This document shows, piece after piece, positions 17,798 through 28,114 of a stretch of 64,000 nt of DNA (position 1 is its first letter; each line of letters starts with the position of its first letter). The translations under genes were made by a program, and so were the position numbers. The stretch comes from Zoogloea sp. LCSB751 (lineage in GTDB: Bacteria; Pseudomonadota; Gammaproteobacteria; Burkholderiales; Rhodocyclaceae): NCBI RefSeq assembly GCF_002028455.1, contig NZ_MWUM01000003.1:62001-126000 (forward strand), read 5' to 3'. The notes under the pieces were generated by a model. That model searched no databases. It was not told the origin of the DNA and saw nothing but the letters and a program-made list of their open reading frames with translations.

Positions 17798-18301
17798 TTA
17801 CTTCGCTTCGCTCAGCGCCTTGATCACCTTGTCGGTGATGTCGATGCGCGGACTGGCGTACACCGCCTCCTGGAAGATGATGTCGTACTTCTCGGCCTCG
17901 GCGATCTGCTTGATCGTCTTGTTGGCGCGATCCAGAACGCCGGCCAGTTCCTCGTTGCGGCGCTGATTGAGGTCTTCACGGAACTCGCGCTGCTTGCGCT
18001 GGAAATCCCGGTTGAGCTCGTTGAATTCGCGTTCCTTGTTGCGGCGGTCGCCCTCGCCCATCGTCACGCCGTTTTTCTCGAGACCTTCCTGCATGCCCTG
18101 AAGCTGCTTGGCCATGCGCTGCAGGTCCTGATCGCGCTTCTCGAATTCCTTTTCCAGCTTCTGCTGGGCCTTCTTCGCAGGCGTCGCTTCCTTCATGACG
18201 CGATCGGAATTGACGAACCCGACCTTCACCTCGGCCGCAGCCGTCGTTGCGAATGCAGCAAGCAGCACTGCTGCGAGTGCGGACAAACCAATACCTTTCA
18301 C
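17798..18301 (-). CDS. skp: Periplasmic OmpH/Skp chaperone
   Basis: Holds unfolded outer-membrane proteins on their way to BamA. 167 residues from a GTG at 18301 with the strong ribosome site GGAGG. Signal peptide of about 22 residues ending TTAAA before EVKVGFVNSDRVM; then a long charged coiled-coil (KKAQQKLEKEFEKRDQDLQR onward) as in the tentacle helices of Skp. Lies between bamA and lpxD, the usual order. Confidence 0.93.
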   Translation of the reverse strand: MKGIGLSALAAVLLAAFATTAAAEVKVGFVNSDRVMKEATPAKKAQQKLEKEFEKRDQDLQRMAKQLQGMQEGLEKNGVTMGEGDRRNKEREFNELNRDFQRKQREFREDLNQRRNEELAGVLDRANKTIKQIAEAEKYDIIFQEAVYASPRIDITDKVIKALSEAK

Positions 18302-18334
18302 TCAAACCTCCATCTGCATGCCATGCGGCAGCAA

Positions 18335-20626
18335 TCAGAACACGGTACCCAGTTGGAACTGGAACTTCTGCGTCTTGTCGCCGTCTTTTTTCTTTAACGC
18401 ATTACCCAGGCTGAATTTCAAGGGCCCAACCGGGGAACTCCAGGAGAAAGCCAACCCCGCACTGTAACGCAAATCCGAAGCCTGAACCTTTTCGTCGGCC
18501 CCCCAGACGTTGCCCACGTCGGCAAACAGCGACAGACGCATGGACTTGTCTTTGCTGGAACCCGGCATCGGGAAGTAATACTCGGCATTGCCGATCACGC
18601 GGCGGTTACCGCCCAGCGCCCGGACATAACCCGACGAATCCGTGTAGTGCGGCCCCAGCGTGCTCTGCTGATAGCCGCGCACCGAGCCAATACCACCCGC
18701 GTAGAAATTCTTGTAGAACGGCAATTCCTTGCCATCGTAACCATGGGCATAGCCAACATCGCCGTTCAACATCAACGCGTAGCCGCCGCCAAACGGAATC
18801 CAGTATTGATGCTGGTAGTTGGCGCGGATATAACGCATGTCGAAGGCCGGCGTGGCGATCTCAACCGATGCACGCTGATAAACACCTGACGTCGGGTACA
18901 CGAAGCTGTCGCGGCGGTCACGGGACCAGCCGATGGTTGCCAGCAGACTCTTGGCCGTATCACCGAAGGTATTCACGAAGCCCACGTAGGGCGACGGACT
19001 GGAATCGTAGACCTTGATCGAGGTCTGATCGACGGCCAGGCCGAAATTGATCCGGTCGTCCTCGGCAATCGGATAGCCAAAGCGGATTCCCGCACCAATG
19101 GACGAGCTCTTGTACGTTGCCACCGACAACGAGGTCGGGTCCACATTGCGCTGGTAGAGATCCCAGCCGATGCTGACGCCGTCAATCGTCCAGTAGGGAT
19201 TGGTGAAGGACAGGGCAATGGTTTTGTTGATGCGACCGGTATTTACCTGCAGCGTCATCGCATTACCCGTGCCGAACAGGTTCTGCTGGGAAATCGACGC
19301 GGACAGGATCACCTTTTCGGAACTGGAGAAGCCCGCACCCAGCATCAGGTTGCCTGTGGCCCGTTCCTTGACCGTGAAATTCGCATCGACTTGGTCGGTC
19401 GAGCCGGGCACGGCCGGGGTCTCAACCGTCACTTCGTCGAAATAGCCCAGCCGGTCCAGGCGTACCTTGGAACGATTGAGGGCGTCGCCGTCATACCATG
19501 CGCCTTCCATCTGGCGCATTTCACGCCGGATCACTTCGTCCCGCGTCCGGGCATTACCGGCAAAATTGATCTTGCGCACATAGACCCGTCGACCGGGATC
19601 GACGAACACGGTGAAAGCCACCGTGCGATTGGCCTTGTCCACCTCAGGCGCCGCATTCACGTTGGCAAACGCGTAGCCGGCATTGCCGAGACGGTCACTG
19701 ATCGCCTTGGTCGTCGCAGTGACGTTGTCCCGCACGAAGGTGTCACTGGCCTTGAGCTTGACCAGTTTCTGCAGCTCTTCCTCGGGCACCACCATGTTCC
19801 CCGCCAGCTTGACGTCGGAAACGGTGTATTTCTCACCTTCGGTGATGCTCAAGGTGATGTAGATGTCTTTCTTGTCCGGCGTGATGGACACCTGGGTCGA
19901 ATCGACCGAGAAGTCCAGATAGCCGCGATTCAGATAGTACGAGCGCAGCGTCTCGATGTCGGCAGACAGCTTTTGCTTGGAATACTGGTCGCTCTTCGAG
20001 TACCAAGTCATCCAGCCCGGCGTCGTCAAGGAGAACAGCTCCAGCAGTTCCTTCTCCTTGAACACCTGGTTACCGATGATGCTGATCTGACGGATCTTGG
20101 CGGCGTCGCCCTCGACGACATTGAAATTCACACCGACCCGGTTTCTTTCCAGCGGCGTGACGGTCGTCGTGATCTGCACGCCGTACAGACCCTTGGAAAG
20201 GTACTGGCGCTTGAGTTCCTGCTCGGCGCGTTCGAGTACCGCACGGTCAAAAATACGCGACTCGGCAAGACCGACTTCCTTGAGCCCCTTCTTCAGCGCG
20301 TCCTTGTCGAACTCCTTGATGCCGACAAAATCGACCTGCGCGATGGCCGGACGTTCGTCGAGTACGACAACGATCACATCGTTATCCACCTCGATCCGGA
20401 CATCTTTGAAGAAACCCGTTGCGAATAGCGCCTTGATGGCCTGGGAGGCCTTTTCATCCGAGAAGCGCTCGCCGACCTTGACCGGCAGGTAACTGAAAAC
20501 AGTACCGGCCTCGGTCCGCTGAATCCCTTCAACGCGAATGTCTTTGACTACGAATGGCTCGAAGGCCAAGGCGGGCGATGCCACAAAAAGTGTGGCGATC
20601 AGCCCAGGAAGAAGCTTGGATTTCAT
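18335..20626 (-). CDS. bamA: Outer membrane protein assembly factor BamA
   Basis: Omp85 insertase of the BAM complex. 763 residues with a signal peptide of about 21 residues (LFVASPALA), five POTRA repeats (about 24-420), and a 16-strand beta-barrel (about 425-763) ending in phenylalanine (QFQLGTVF), the expected C-terminal signature. The barrel holds a VRGYQQ segment, matching the conserved VRGF/Y motif of the lid loop (IGSVRGYQQSTLGP). Preceded by rseP six bases upstream and followed by skp. Confidence 0.97.
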   Translation of the reverse strand: MKSKLLPGLIATLFVASPALAFEPFVVKDIRVEGIQRTEAGTVFSYLPVKVGERFSDEKASQAIKALFATGFFKDVRIEVDNDVIVVVLDERPAIAQVDFVGIKEFDKDALKKGLKEVGLAESRIFDRAVLERAEQELKRQYLSKGLYGVQITTTVTPLERNRVGVNFNVVEGDAAKIRQISIIGNQVFKEKELLELFSLTTPGWMTWYSKSDQYSKQKLSADIETLRSYYLNRGYLDFSVDSTQVSITPDKKDIYITLSITEGEKYTVSDVKLAGNMVVPEEELQKLVKLKASDTFVRDNVTATTKAISDRLGNAGYAFANVNAAPEVDKANRTVAFTVFVDPGRRVYVRKINFAGNARTRDEVIRREMRQMEGAWYDGDALNRSKVRLDRLGYFDEVTVETPAVPGSTDQVDANFTVKERATGNLMLGAGFSSSEKVILSASISQQNLFGTGNAMTLQVNTGRINKTIALSFTNPYWTIDGVSIGWDLYQRNVDPTSLSVATYKSSSIGAGIRFGYPIAEDDRINFGLAVDQTSIKVYDSSPSPYVGFVNTFGDTAKSLLATIGWSRDRRDSFVYPTSGVYQRASVEIATPAFDMRYIRANYQHQYWIPFGGGYALMLNGDVGYAHGYDGKELPFYKNFYAGGIGSVRGYQQSTLGPHYTDSSGYVRALGGNRRVIGNAEYYFPMPGSSKDKSMRLSLFADVGNVWGADEKVQASDLRYSAGLAFSWSSPVGPLKFSLGNALKKKDGDKTQKFQFQLGTVF

Positions 20627-20632
20627 CCGATT

Positions 20633-21997
20633 TCAGCTAGCAACAAGGCGGTTGATGTCGTTGTAGAAGGCAAAAGCCATTAGCGCCGCCAGCAGAGCCA
20701 TTCCAATCTGCTGACCGATTTCCATAACCCGCTCGGAAACCGGGCCGCCCTTGATGATCTCGATCACATAATACAACAAGTGCCCACCATCGAGCACCGG
20801 AACGGGCAGCAGGTTCAGCACACCAAGACTGATGCTGATCAGGGCCAGAAACTTGATGTAATGGGCCCAACCCATTTTTGCCGACTGACCGGCAAAATCG
20901 GCAATCGTCACGGGCCCACTCAAATTCTTGACGGAAACTTCGCCGACGATCATGCGCCCCAGCACAGACACGCTCAAGGCAGCGGTATCCCAGGTCTGAG
21001 CCACGCTTTTGACGAAGGCATCGACGAAATCGTACTGGACGATGGTGAACATCAAATCCCGGCGGATGTCCGCATCGGCGACCGCAACACCGATCCTCCC
21101 TATGGTCCGCCCCTTTTCCTCTACGGATGTCGGCACCACCTTCGAAACGAGTGGCACGTTGTCGCGCAAGACCTCCACCTCGAGCTCAGCGCCCGGGGCA
21201 TCGCGGACAATCTCGACCAGATCACTCCAGCCGCCGATCTTCTTGCTCCCGATGCGCAATACCTTGTCACCGCTTTTCAGACCGGCCCGCTCGGCCGCAC
21301 CGCCACTGCTCAGGGCACCGAGCACTGCAGGAACATTCGGACGATAGAGGCGGAGTCCGAGCTGCGCGCTGATGTCCTGCTCGCCCTGATCCACACTCAC
21401 ACCGGCCAGTTCGAGCGGCCGGAATGCGATCTCATCCCTGGGATTGATTGTCTCCACCGTGACGGTGCGCCGCTCAAAAGCGTGCTGAAGCAATTGCCAG
21501 CGGAACTCCTGCCAGGTCGCCACAGGGTGCCCATCCACGGAGCGCACCAGTTCGCCATCGGAGAAGCCCGAACGCTCGGCAGCACTGGCAGCAATCGGCG
21601 TACCGAGACGCGGCCGCAACTCCTCTACGCCGCCGGAATACAACCCCCAGTACAAGATGATCGCCAGCGCAAAGTTCGCCAGCGGCCCGGCAGCAACGAT
21701 GGCGATGCGGCGCCAGACTGTCTGCCGGTTGAACGCCCGATGCAGCTCCTCCTCGGCAACCGGCGCTTCGCGCTCGTCGAGCATCTTCACATAGCCGCCC
21801 AGCGGAAACACGGACAGCGCCCATTCGGTGCCATCCTTTCCTGCCCGCCAGACAAACAAGGGTCTGCCGAAGCCAAGGGAAAAGCGCAGCACCTTCACAC
21901 CGCACACACGGGCAACGATGTAATGCCCGAATTCGTGCACTACGATCAGAATGCCGAGCGCCAGCGCAAAAGGAATCAGGTAGTCCAGCAGACTCAT
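20633..21997 (-). CDS. rseP: Site-2 metalloprotease RseP
   Basis: Inner-membrane zinc protease that cuts anti-sigma factors and leftover signal peptides. About 454 residues from the ATG at 21997; a GTG four codons earlier would overlap ispC by seven bases. Seen: HEFGH active site near residue 21-25, a first PDZ domain (about 110-190) and a second (about 210-290, GGAAERAGLKSGDKVLRIG), and the third zinc ligand region LNLLPVPVLDGGHL, with membrane helices at both ends. Between ispC and bamA. Confidence 0.95.
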   Translation of the reverse strand: MSLLDYLIPFALALGILIVVHEFGHYIVARVCGVKVLRFSLGFGRPLFVWRAGKDGTEWALSVFPLGGYVKMLDEREAPVAEEELHRAFNRQTVWRRIAIVAAGPLANFALAIILYWGLYSGGVEELRPRLGTPIAASAAERSGFSDGELVRSVDGHPVATWQEFRWQLLQHAFERRTVTVETINPRDEIAFRPLELAGVSVDQGEQDISAQLGLRLYRPNVPAVLGALSSGGAAERAGLKSGDKVLRIGSKKIGGWSDLVEIVRDAPGAELEVEVLRDNVPLVSKVVPTSVEEKGRTIGRIGVAVADADIRRDLMFTIVQYDFVDAFVKSVAQTWDTAALSVSVLGRMIVGEVSVKNLSGPVTIADFAGQSAKMGWAHYIKFLALISISLGVLNLLPVPVLDGGHLLYYVIEIIKGGPVSERVMEIGQQIGMALLAALMAFAFYNDINRLVAS

Positions 21998-22002
21998 ATT
22001 CG

Positions 22003-23196
22003 TCAGCACGAGGCCCGCCCAACGAAACGGGCGGCGTATTCGCGGGCCTGACGGTCCGCCTCGAGAACCCCATCCAGGGAGTCCGCGTCCCTGGGCTCGA
22101 TGGCATCGAGCGTCGCCGCGATGACTCCGGCGATACGTTCGAACCCCAGCTTCCCGTCGAGAAAGCTCGCCACGGCGACCTCGTTGGCAGCGTTCAGCAC
22201 CGCCGGAGCGACACCGCCCTCACGAAGCACCCTGTACGCATGACCCAGACACGGGAAACGCTGAAAATCCGGCCGTTGAAAATCGAGACGACCGATCTCG
22301 AACAGGTCCAGCGGCTTCACCCCTGCATCGATTCTCTCCGGATAGGCCATGGCGTGGGCAATGGGCGTGCGCATATCCGGATTGCCCAGCTGGGCCAGCA
22401 CCGAACCGTCCGCATACGCCACCAGGGAATGAATCACGCTCTGGGGATGGATCACGACCTCGATGCGATCAGCCGACGCACCAAACAGCCAGTGGGCCTC
22501 GATGACTTCGAGTCCCTTGTTCATCATCGTCGCGGAATCGACGGAAATCTTGCGCCCCATCACCCAGTTCGGGTGAGCACACGCCATGTCCGGCGTCACC
22601 GCAGGGAGTTCGTCGATGGGCTTGTTCAGGAAAGGACCGCCGGATGCAGTCAGCAGGATACGGGTCACGCCACTGCCATCAAGGCCACGCTCGAACCCCA
22701 CGGGGAGGCCCTGAAAGATCGCATTGTGCTCGCTGTCGATGGGTAGCAACGTTGCGCCACCTGCGGCAACCTCTTGCATAAAAAGAGCCCCGGACATCAC
22801 CAGGGCTTCCTTGTTGGCCAGCAGAATTCGCTTTCCGCTGCGCGCCGCGGCGAGTGTCGGCGGCAAGCCGGCTGCGCCGACGATGGCCGCCATGACCATA
22901 TCGACCTCGGGAGCAGACGCCACTTCGACGAGCGCCTTGCTGCCGGACAACACCTCGGTACAGCACCCTTCACGCTCGAGCATGACCTGTAACAGTGCTG
23001 CATCGTCGGCGCTCGCCACGACCGCATAGGCAGGACGATGCACAAGACACTGGGCCAGCAGCTTGTCCACCTGCCGATGAGCCGTCAATGCAAAGACACC
23101 GTAACGATCCGGATGGCGCCCGACAACGTCCAGCGTACTAACGCCGATGGAGCCCGTAGCCCCCAGCACGGTAATGAGCTTTTTCCCTTGAATCAT
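22003..23196 (-). CDS. ispC: 1-deoxy-D-xylulose-5-phosphate reductoisomerase
   Basis: Second step of the MEP isoprenoid pathway, DXP to MEP with NADPH. 397 residues. Seen: [16 protein letters not shown] (nucleotide site), [28 protein letters not shown] (metal-binding Asp and Glu), [31 protein letters not shown] region and [11 protein letters not shown]. Feeds the undecaprenyl route together with uppS nearby. Three bases after cdsA. Confidence 0.97.
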   Translation of the reverse strand: MIQGKKLITVLGATGSIGVSTLDVVGRHPDRYGVFALTAHRQVDKLLAQCLVHRPAYAVVASADDAALLQVMLEREGCCTEVLSGSKALVEVASAPEVDMVMAAIVGAAGLPPTLAAARSGKRILLANKEALVMSGALFMQEVAAGGATLLPIDSEHNAIFQGLPVGFERGLDGSGVTRILLTASGGPFLNKPIDELPAVTPDMACAHPNWVMGRKISVDSATMMNKGLEVIEAHWLFGASADRIEVVIHPQSVIHSLVAYADGSVLAQLGNPDMRTPIAHAMAYPERIDAGVKPLDLFEIGRLDFQRPDFQRFPCLGHAYRVLREGGVAPAVLNAANEVAVASFLDGKLGFERIAGVIAATLDAIEPRDADSLDGVLEADRQAREYAARFVGRASC

Positions 23197-23199
23197 GTC

Positions 23200-24021
23200 T
23201 TATCGTGCCATCCAGAGGGCAATCAGCGCGACGACCGGCAAGGTAGACGTCAGGCTGTCGATCCGGTCGAGAACGCCTCCATGCCCAGGCAGCAAGCTTC
23301 CGCTGTCTTTCACGCCAGCCTGACGCTTGACAAGCGACTCGAACAAATCACCGATGATGCTGAGCGCCGTAAAACCCACCAGCAGCAAGGCCACCCACAA
23401 CAGACCTGCGCCCTTGACGGATCCCCAGTACGAGATGCAAGCGACGCCATACAGCGTGACCGCGATCACCGCACCATACGCCCCCTCCCAGCTCTTGCCG
23501 GGACTGATAGACGGCGCCAGCTTGCGCTTGCCAAAAGCCCGTCCAGAGAAATAGGCCGCAATATCGGCAATCCAGACCGCAGCCATGACTCCGAGCAACA
23601 GCCAAGGACTGAGAAGACGGAGATGTGCGATGGCCAGACTGGGCGGCAACAAAAGTACCGAACCTATCAACGGCGCGGCAGCACTTTCAGGCAGACGCCA
23701 CTTGGCCCTCAGCCAGAAGGGTACGCACAACAACCAGAAAATTGCACCGACAATGTAGACCGGCTCCAATGCAAACGGGGCGATCGCCGCCTCCTTGTGC
23801 AAACCGGCAACAAGCCCCATTGCGAGACACAAAGCCCCCAGCAACAGCGCGTACAAGCGCCTCGTCACCGTCGAAAACCCGAGCATCGACGCCCATTCGG
23901 TCGCCGCAAGCGCGCAGATCAGAGAGGAAAATGCGAGCCAACCGACAGGTGGCAACAGGAACAGCGCCGACAGCAACCCCGCAAGCAGGACGAGCGCGGT
24001 AATGACCCGCGCTTTAAGCAT
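23200..24021 (-). CDS. cdsA: Phosphatidate cytidylyltransferase
   Basis: Makes CDP-diacylglycerol, the branch point of phospholipid synthesis. 273 residues from the ATG at 24021, overlapping the uppS stop by eight bases; the longer frame to 24216 is antisense-like sequence within uppS. Eight or so hydrophobic helices. Signature in the C-terminal half: SPGKSWEGAYGAVIA and GDLFESLVKRQAGVKDSGSLLPGHGGVLDRIDS (two short blocks with the metal-binding aspartates). Confidence 0.96.
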   Translation of the reverse strand: MLKARVITALVLLAGLLSALFLLPPVGWLAFSSLICALAATEWASMLGFSTVTRRLYALLLGALCLAMGLVAGLHKEAAIAPFALEPVYIVGAIFWLLCVPFWLRAKWRLPESAAAPLIGSVLLLPPSLAIAHLRLLSPWLLLGVMAAVWIADIAAYFSGRAFGKRKLAPSISPGKSWEGAYGAVIAVTLYGVACISYWGSVKGAGLLWVALLLVGFTALSIIGDLFESLVKRQAGVKDSGSLLPGHGGVLDRIDSLTSTLPVVALIALWMAR

Positions 24022-24802
24022 GACCGGAAACGGAGGAGTCTGGCTCGCCGGACACGAGCTGCTCACTGGTGCGCCCAAAGCGGCGCTCACGCTGCTGATA
24101 CGACAGAATTGCCTCGTCCAGCGCAGCCTCCCCGAATTCAGGCCAAAGCTTGTCGGTGAAATAGAGTTCGGAGTACGCGAGTTGCCACAGCATGAAATTG
24201 CTGATGCGCTGCTCACCGCCTGTGCGTATGAAGAGATCCGGCTCAGGACAGAAACTCAGCGCGAGATGCGAGGCAAGATCGTCTTCCGAGAACCCGCTGG
24301 TGACACCAGGCGAGGAGGCCAACATCTTATCGACAGCCTGCATGACATCCCAACGTCCGCCGTAGTTGGCGCAGATTGTCAGATTCATGCCAGTGTTGGC
24401 CGCCGTGAGCGCTTCCGAGTCACGGATCAGATCGACCAGCGGCTTGTCAAAGCCAGCCAGATCACCCACAACGCGCAGACGCATGTTGTTGCGATGGATA
24501 CGCTCGATTTCCAGCTTGAGCGACTTCACGAACAACTGCATCAAGAAGGAAACTTCATCCTTCGGACGACGCCAGTTTTCCGAACTGAATGCAAAAACCG
24601 TCAGGTACTCGACCCCCCGGTCAAGGCAGGTTCGAATCACCTCACGAAGGGCATCGACACCTTTGGCATGACCGGCAACCCGCGGCATCAGGCGCTTGCG
24701 CGCCCAACGCCCATTGCCGTCCATGATGATGGCGATATGCCGCGGAATCTTCGCAGCCTCGGGTACGCCCCGCGTGGAGCTGAGAAAAGGCAATCGCACC
24801 AT
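24014..24802 (-). CDS. uppS: Undecaprenyl diphosphate synthase
   Basis: Cis-prenyltransferase making the C55 carrier lipid for peptidoglycan and LPS. 262 residues. Seen: IAIIMDGNGRWARKR near 24-38 with the catalytic aspartate, RPKDEVSFLMQLF, and the C-terminal block PEPDLFIRTGGEQRISNFML. A tail of about 25 residues beyond the usual end (GRTSEQLVSGEPDSS) is poorly conserved. Between frr and cdsA. Confidence 0.97.
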   Translation of the reverse strand: MVRLPFLSSTRGVPEAAKIPRHIAIIMDGNGRWARKRLMPRVAGHAKGVDALREVIRTCLDRGVEYLTVFAFSSENWRRPKDEVSFLMQLFVKSLKLEIERIHRNNMRLRVVGDLAGFDKPLVDLIRDSEALTAANTGMNLTICANYGGRWDVMQAVDKMLASSPGVTSGFSEDDLASHLALSFCPEPDLFIRTGGEQRISNFMLWQLAYSELYFTDKLWPEFGEAALDEAILSYQQRERRFGRTSEQLVSGEPDSSVSGHA

Positions 24803-24847
24803 GATCTGTCCGTCTGAAGGAGAGCGGAAAAAATCCGACCGCGAGGG

Positions 24848-25405
24848 TCAGATCTGCATCAGTTCTTGTTCTTTCTGAGCAAGAAGCTTGTCAATTTCGA
24901 CAATCGCCTTATCGGTCAGCTTCTGGACATCATCCTGTGCGCGACGCTCATCATCTTCCGAGATCGTCTTCGCCTTGACGGCATCCTTGAGCGACGCATT
25001 GGCATCACGGCGCAGATTGCGTACGGCAACCTTTGCACCTTCGCCCTCATGCTTAACGACCTTGATCAACTCCTTGCGACGCTCTTCAGTGAGAGCGGGC
25101 ATCGGCACGCGGATGACCTCTCCCTGCGACGCCGGGTTCAGACCAAGATCGCAATCACGGATTGCCTTTTCCACCTTGCCAACCATGGGCTTCTCCCACG
25201 GCTGGACACCGATCGTACGGGCATCGATCAACGTGACATTGGCGACCTGGTTGATCGGCACAGGGTTGCCATAATATTCCACCATCACATGATCCAGAAT
25301 CCCCACGTGCGCCCGACCGGTACGCACCTTGGCGAGATCTTGCTTGAGCGCCTCGATGGACTTCTGCATCTTGAGCTCGGTAGTTTTCTTCAGCTCTGGA
25401 ATCAT
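24848..25405 (-). CDS. frr: Ribosome recycling factor
   Basis: Splits post-termination ribosomes with EF-G. 185 residues, exactly the family length, from the ATG at 25405 ([20 protein letters not shown]), which follows GAGGAAA. The longer frame to 25459 runs into pyrH. Seen: [34 protein letters not shown], and [19 protein letters not shown]. Confidence 0.97.
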   Translation of the reverse strand: MIPELKKTTELKMQKSIEALKQDLAKVRTGRAHVGILDHVMVEYYGNPVPINQVANVTLIDARTIGVQPWEKPMVGKVEKAIRDCDLGLNPASQGEVIRVPMPALTEERRKELIKVVKHEGEGAKVAVRNLRRDANASLKDAVKAKTISEDDERRAQDDVQKLTDKAIVEIDKLLAQKEQELMQI

Positions 25406-25415
25406 CACTTTTTCC

Positions 25416-26132
25416 TCAGCAATAAACCAGCGTACCTTCATCTTCGCCGAGAACGACACGCTTCAGAGCGCCGCTCTTGAAAAGGCTGAAGACATTGATC
25501 GGCAAACGCTGGTCACGGCACAACGCGAACGCAGTCGCATCCATCACTGCCAGATTGCGCGCAATTGCTTCATCGAACGAAATCTTGTGAAAGCGGGTCG
25601 CAGAAGGATCCTTCTTGGGATCGGCCGTGTAGATTCCATCAACCTTGGTGGCCTTGAGGACGATATCCGCACCGATCTCGGAGCCACGCAACGCGGCGGC
25701 CGTATCGGTAGTAAAGAACGGATTGCCAGTACCGGCACCAAAGATGACCACCCGCCCCTCTTCGAGGTAGCGGATTGCCTTTCCGCGGATATACGGCTCG
25801 ACCACCTGGTCGATCCTCAGCGCGGATTGAACTCGGGCATTGACCCCGGCGGCGCGGAAGGCGTCGCCGAGGGCCATTGCGTTCATGACGGTGGCCAGCA
25901 TCCCCATGTAGTCGGCGGTCGCGCGATCCATACCGGTCGCAGCGCCCGCCATTCCACGGAAGATGTTCCCGCCGCCAATCACAATCCCGACCTCGACGCC
26001 GATACGTGTGACTTCAACCACATCACTGACGATCCGGGTCACCACCTCCTGGTTGATGCCATAAGCATCATCACCCATCAGGGCCTCGCCGGACAGCTTG
26101 AGGAGAATGCGTTTGTAAGCGGGCTGACTCAT
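25416..26132 (-). CDS. pyrH: Uridylate kinase
   Basis: Phosphorylates UMP to UDP; bacterial hexameric, amino-acid-kinase fold. 238 residues from the ATG at 26132 ([20 protein letters not shown]) after AGAGGTG. Seen: [60 protein letters not shown] and [19 protein letters not shown]. Ten bases before frr. Confidence 0.97.
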   Translation of the reverse strand: MSQPAYKRILLKLSGEALMGDDAYGINQEVVTRIVSDVVEVTRIGVEVGIVIGGGNIFRGMAGAATGMDRATADYMGMLATVMNAMALGDAFRAAGVNARVQSALRIDQVVEPYIRGKAIRYLEEGRVVIFGAGTGNPFFTTDTAAALRGSEIGADIVLKATKVDGIYTADPKKDPSATRFHKISFDEAIARNLAVMDATAFALCRDQRLPINVFSLFKSGALKRVVLGEDEGTLVYC

Positions 26133-26148
26133 CGTCTTGTCACCTCTT

Positions 26149-27042
26149 TTACTTCTGGGCAGCAGCGGCCTGGGCGGCCACTTCAGCTGCGAAGTCGGTA
26201 ACCTTCTTCTCGATGCCTTCACCCACGATGTAGAGGGTGAAGCCGGCGACGGAAGCGCCCTTGGCCTTCAGCAACTGGCTGACGGTCTGCTTGCCATCCT
26301 CGGCCTTCACAAAGACCTGATCCAGCAGCGTGACGTCCTTCAGGAACTTCTGCACGGTACCTTCGGCGATCTTCTCCAGCATCGCTTCCGGCTTGCCGGC
26401 TTCGCGCGCCTTTTCGATGGCGATGCGGCGCTCGACATCCAGCAGTTCGGCGGGCACGCCGGATGAATCCAGGGACTTCGGCTTGGACGCGGCGATGTGC
26501 ATCGCCAGATCCTTGGCCAGAGCCTCGTCACCACCGACGAGGTCGATCAGCACGCCGATCTTGGAACCACCGTGGATGTAGTTGGCCACAGCGCCCTTCG
26601 CCTCGATACGGGAGAAACGACGGATGGTGATGTTCTCGCCGATCTTGCCGATCAGTGCCTTGCGAACTTCCTCAACGGACTGACCACCCAGATCCAGAGC
26701 AGACAGCGCATCGACGTCCGCCGGGCTCTTGCTGGCGACCAGATCGGCCACGCTCTTCGCGAACCCCAGGAAATCGTCGTTCTTGGCGACGAAATCGGTC
26801 TCACAGTTCACTTCGACGATGGCGCCGAGCTTGGCGTCAGCGGAGATAGAAACGCCAACGATACCTTCTGCAGTCACGCGGGCAGCAGCCTTGGAGGCCT
26901 TGTTGCCCAGCTTGACGCGCAGGATCTCTTCAGCCTTGCCCATATCACCAGCGGCTTCAGCCAGGGCCTTCTTGCACTCCATCATCGGCGCGTCGGTCTT
27001 CTCGCGCAGTTCCTTGACCATGCTTGCGGTAATTTCCGCCAT
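26149..27042 (-). CDS. tsf: Elongation factor Ts
   Basis: Nucleotide exchange factor for EF-Tu. 297 residues. N-terminal UBA-like part with the signature [18 protein letters not shown], the [10 protein letters not shown] motif that contacts EF-Tu near residue 80, and two core subdomains. Ribosome site AGGAG precedes the ATG. Lies 39 bases downstream of rpsB in the classical rpsB-tsf pair. Confidence 0.98.
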   Translation of the reverse strand: MAEITASMVKELREKTDAPMMECKKALAEAAGDMGKAEEILRVKLGNKASKAAARVTAEGIVGVSISADAKLGAIVEVNCETDFVAKNDDFLGFAKSVADLVASKSPADVDALSALDLGGQSVEEVRKALIGKIGENITIRRFSRIEAKGAVANYIHGGSKIGVLIDLVGGDEALAKDLAMHIAASKPKSLDSSGVPAELLDVERRIAIEKAREAGKPEAMLEKIAEGTVQKFLKDVTLLDQVFVKAEDGKQTVSQLLKAKGASVAGFTLYIVGEGIEKKVTDFAAEVAAQAAAAQK

Positions 27043-27081
27043 GCTTGCTCCTAATAACTATTTGATCGGATTCGACGGAAA

Positions 27082-27834
27082 TCAGGCCTGCTCTTCGGCG
27101 CCGTCTTCCACTTCGACGAACTCGTCGGAGCCGGCAGCAACGATTTCCTGGATCACCTGGTTCTTGCCTTCGAGGACCGCATCGGCAACGCCACGGGCGT
27201 ACAGACGGATCGCACGGGACGAGTCGTCGTTACCCGGGATCACGAAGTCAACGCCTTCGGGGGTGTGATTGGTATCGACAACAGCCACGACCGGAATGCC
27301 CAGCTTGTTGGCTTCGGTGATCGCAATCTTGTGATAGCCGACGTCAATCACGAACAGGGCGTCCGGCAGGCCGCCCAAATCCTTGATGCCGCCAAGGCTC
27401 TTCTGCAGCTTCTCGAGTTCGCGGGAGGCCAGCAGGGCTTCCTTCTTGGACAGACGCTCGACGGAGCCGTCTTCGACCATGGCTTCCATGTCCTTGAGGC
27501 GCTTGATGGAAACCTTGACGGTCTTGAAGTTGGTCAGCATGCCGCCCAGCCAGCGCTCGTCAACGTAAGGCATGCCAGCACGACGGGCTTCTTCAGCAAC
27601 GATTTCGCGGGCCTGGCGCTTGGTACCGACGAACAGGATGTTGCCGCGATTGGAAGCCAGCTTGCGCACGAAATCCATGGCCTCGTTGTACTTGACGAGG
27701 GTCTTCTCGAGGTTGACGATGTGGATCTTGTTGCGCTGACCGAAGATGAACGGAGCCATCTTCGGATTCCAGAAACGGGTTTGGTGGCCAAAGTGAACGC
27801 CCGCTTCGAGCATTTGACGCATGGTGACAGACAT
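27082..27834 (-). CDS. rpsB: 30S ribosomal protein S2
   Basis: 250 residues, normal length. Seen: [70 protein letters not shown] and [27 protein letters not shown]. Acidic tail ([13 protein letters not shown]). Ribosome site GGAG, then 7 bases to the ATG. Preceded by a recognisable promoter and a leader of roughly 145 bases with a hairpin. Confidence 0.98.
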   Translation of the reverse strand: MSVTMRQMLEAGVHFGHQTRFWNPKMAPFIFGQRNKIHIVNLEKTLVKYNEAMDFVRKLASNRGNILFVGTKRQAREIVAEEARRAGMPYVDERWLGGMLTNFKTVKVSIKRLKDMEAMVEDGSVERLSKKEALLASRELEKLQKSLGGIKDLGGLPDALFVIDVGYHKIAITEANKLGIPVVAVVDTNHTPEGVDFVIPGNDDSSRAIRLYARGVADAVLEGKNQVIQEIVAAGSDEFVEVEDGAEEQA

Positions 27835-27906
27835 TTCTTACTCCAATACTGAGGTTTAACCGCCGCCCAACCTGCCGTGCAGCCTTTCTGCAAAACGGCT
27901 CCGCTT

Positions 27907-27927
27907 TGAATCCATTACAAGGATTCA
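27907..27927 (-). promoter_or_regulatory. Hairpin in rpsB leader
   Basis: Perfect 7-base arms TGAATCC / GGATTCA around TTGTAAT, in the 5' untranslated leader about 75 bases before the rpsB start. S2 is known to repress rpsB-tsf through its leader in E. coli and others; this stem is a candidate part of such a site, by inference. Confidence 0.45.
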
Positions 27928-27986
27928 CAAACCCCAAAGGGTCAGGCGTGTGAATTTTGCCCGGCATCCAGCCAGACAAGCCTCCG

Positions 27987-28016
27987 AGTATATCAGCATT
28001 TGCAGACCCCTCTCAA
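27987..28016 (-). promoter_or_regulatory. Sigma-70 promoter of rpsB-tsf
   Basis: On the minus strand: -35 TTGAGA (28011-28016), 18-base spacer, -10 TATACT (27987-27992). Predicts a start near 27980 and a leader of about 145 bases ahead of rpsB. Confidence 0.75.
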
Positions 28017-28070
28017 GACCGCCCCTCTCGAGCCGCCCATGCGGGCCCACGCGTTGCCCGCAGGGTCTGC

Positions 28071-28093
28071 TTGAGCTAGCCTAATAGGCTCAA
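28071..28093 (+). promoter_or_regulatory. Inverted repeat upstream of map
   Basis: Arms TTGAGC / GCTCAA perfect over six bases, with an inner palindrome AGCCTA-A-TAGGCT that offers a competing fold. Ends 21 bases before the map start, so it may be an operator or a leader hairpin. Confidence 0.4.
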
Positions 28094-28114
28094 AACCCAA
28101 CAAAGCATGCCTCC

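Larger units (their letters stand above)
27835..28114. promoter_or_regulatory. rpsB/map divergent intergenic region
   Basis: 280 bases with no gene. It carries the rpsB promoter (27987-28016, minus), the rpsB leader with a hairpin (27907-27927), and on the map side a dyad at 28071-28093. The part between 28017 and 28070 is GC-rich and shows nothing I can name. Confidence 0.7.
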
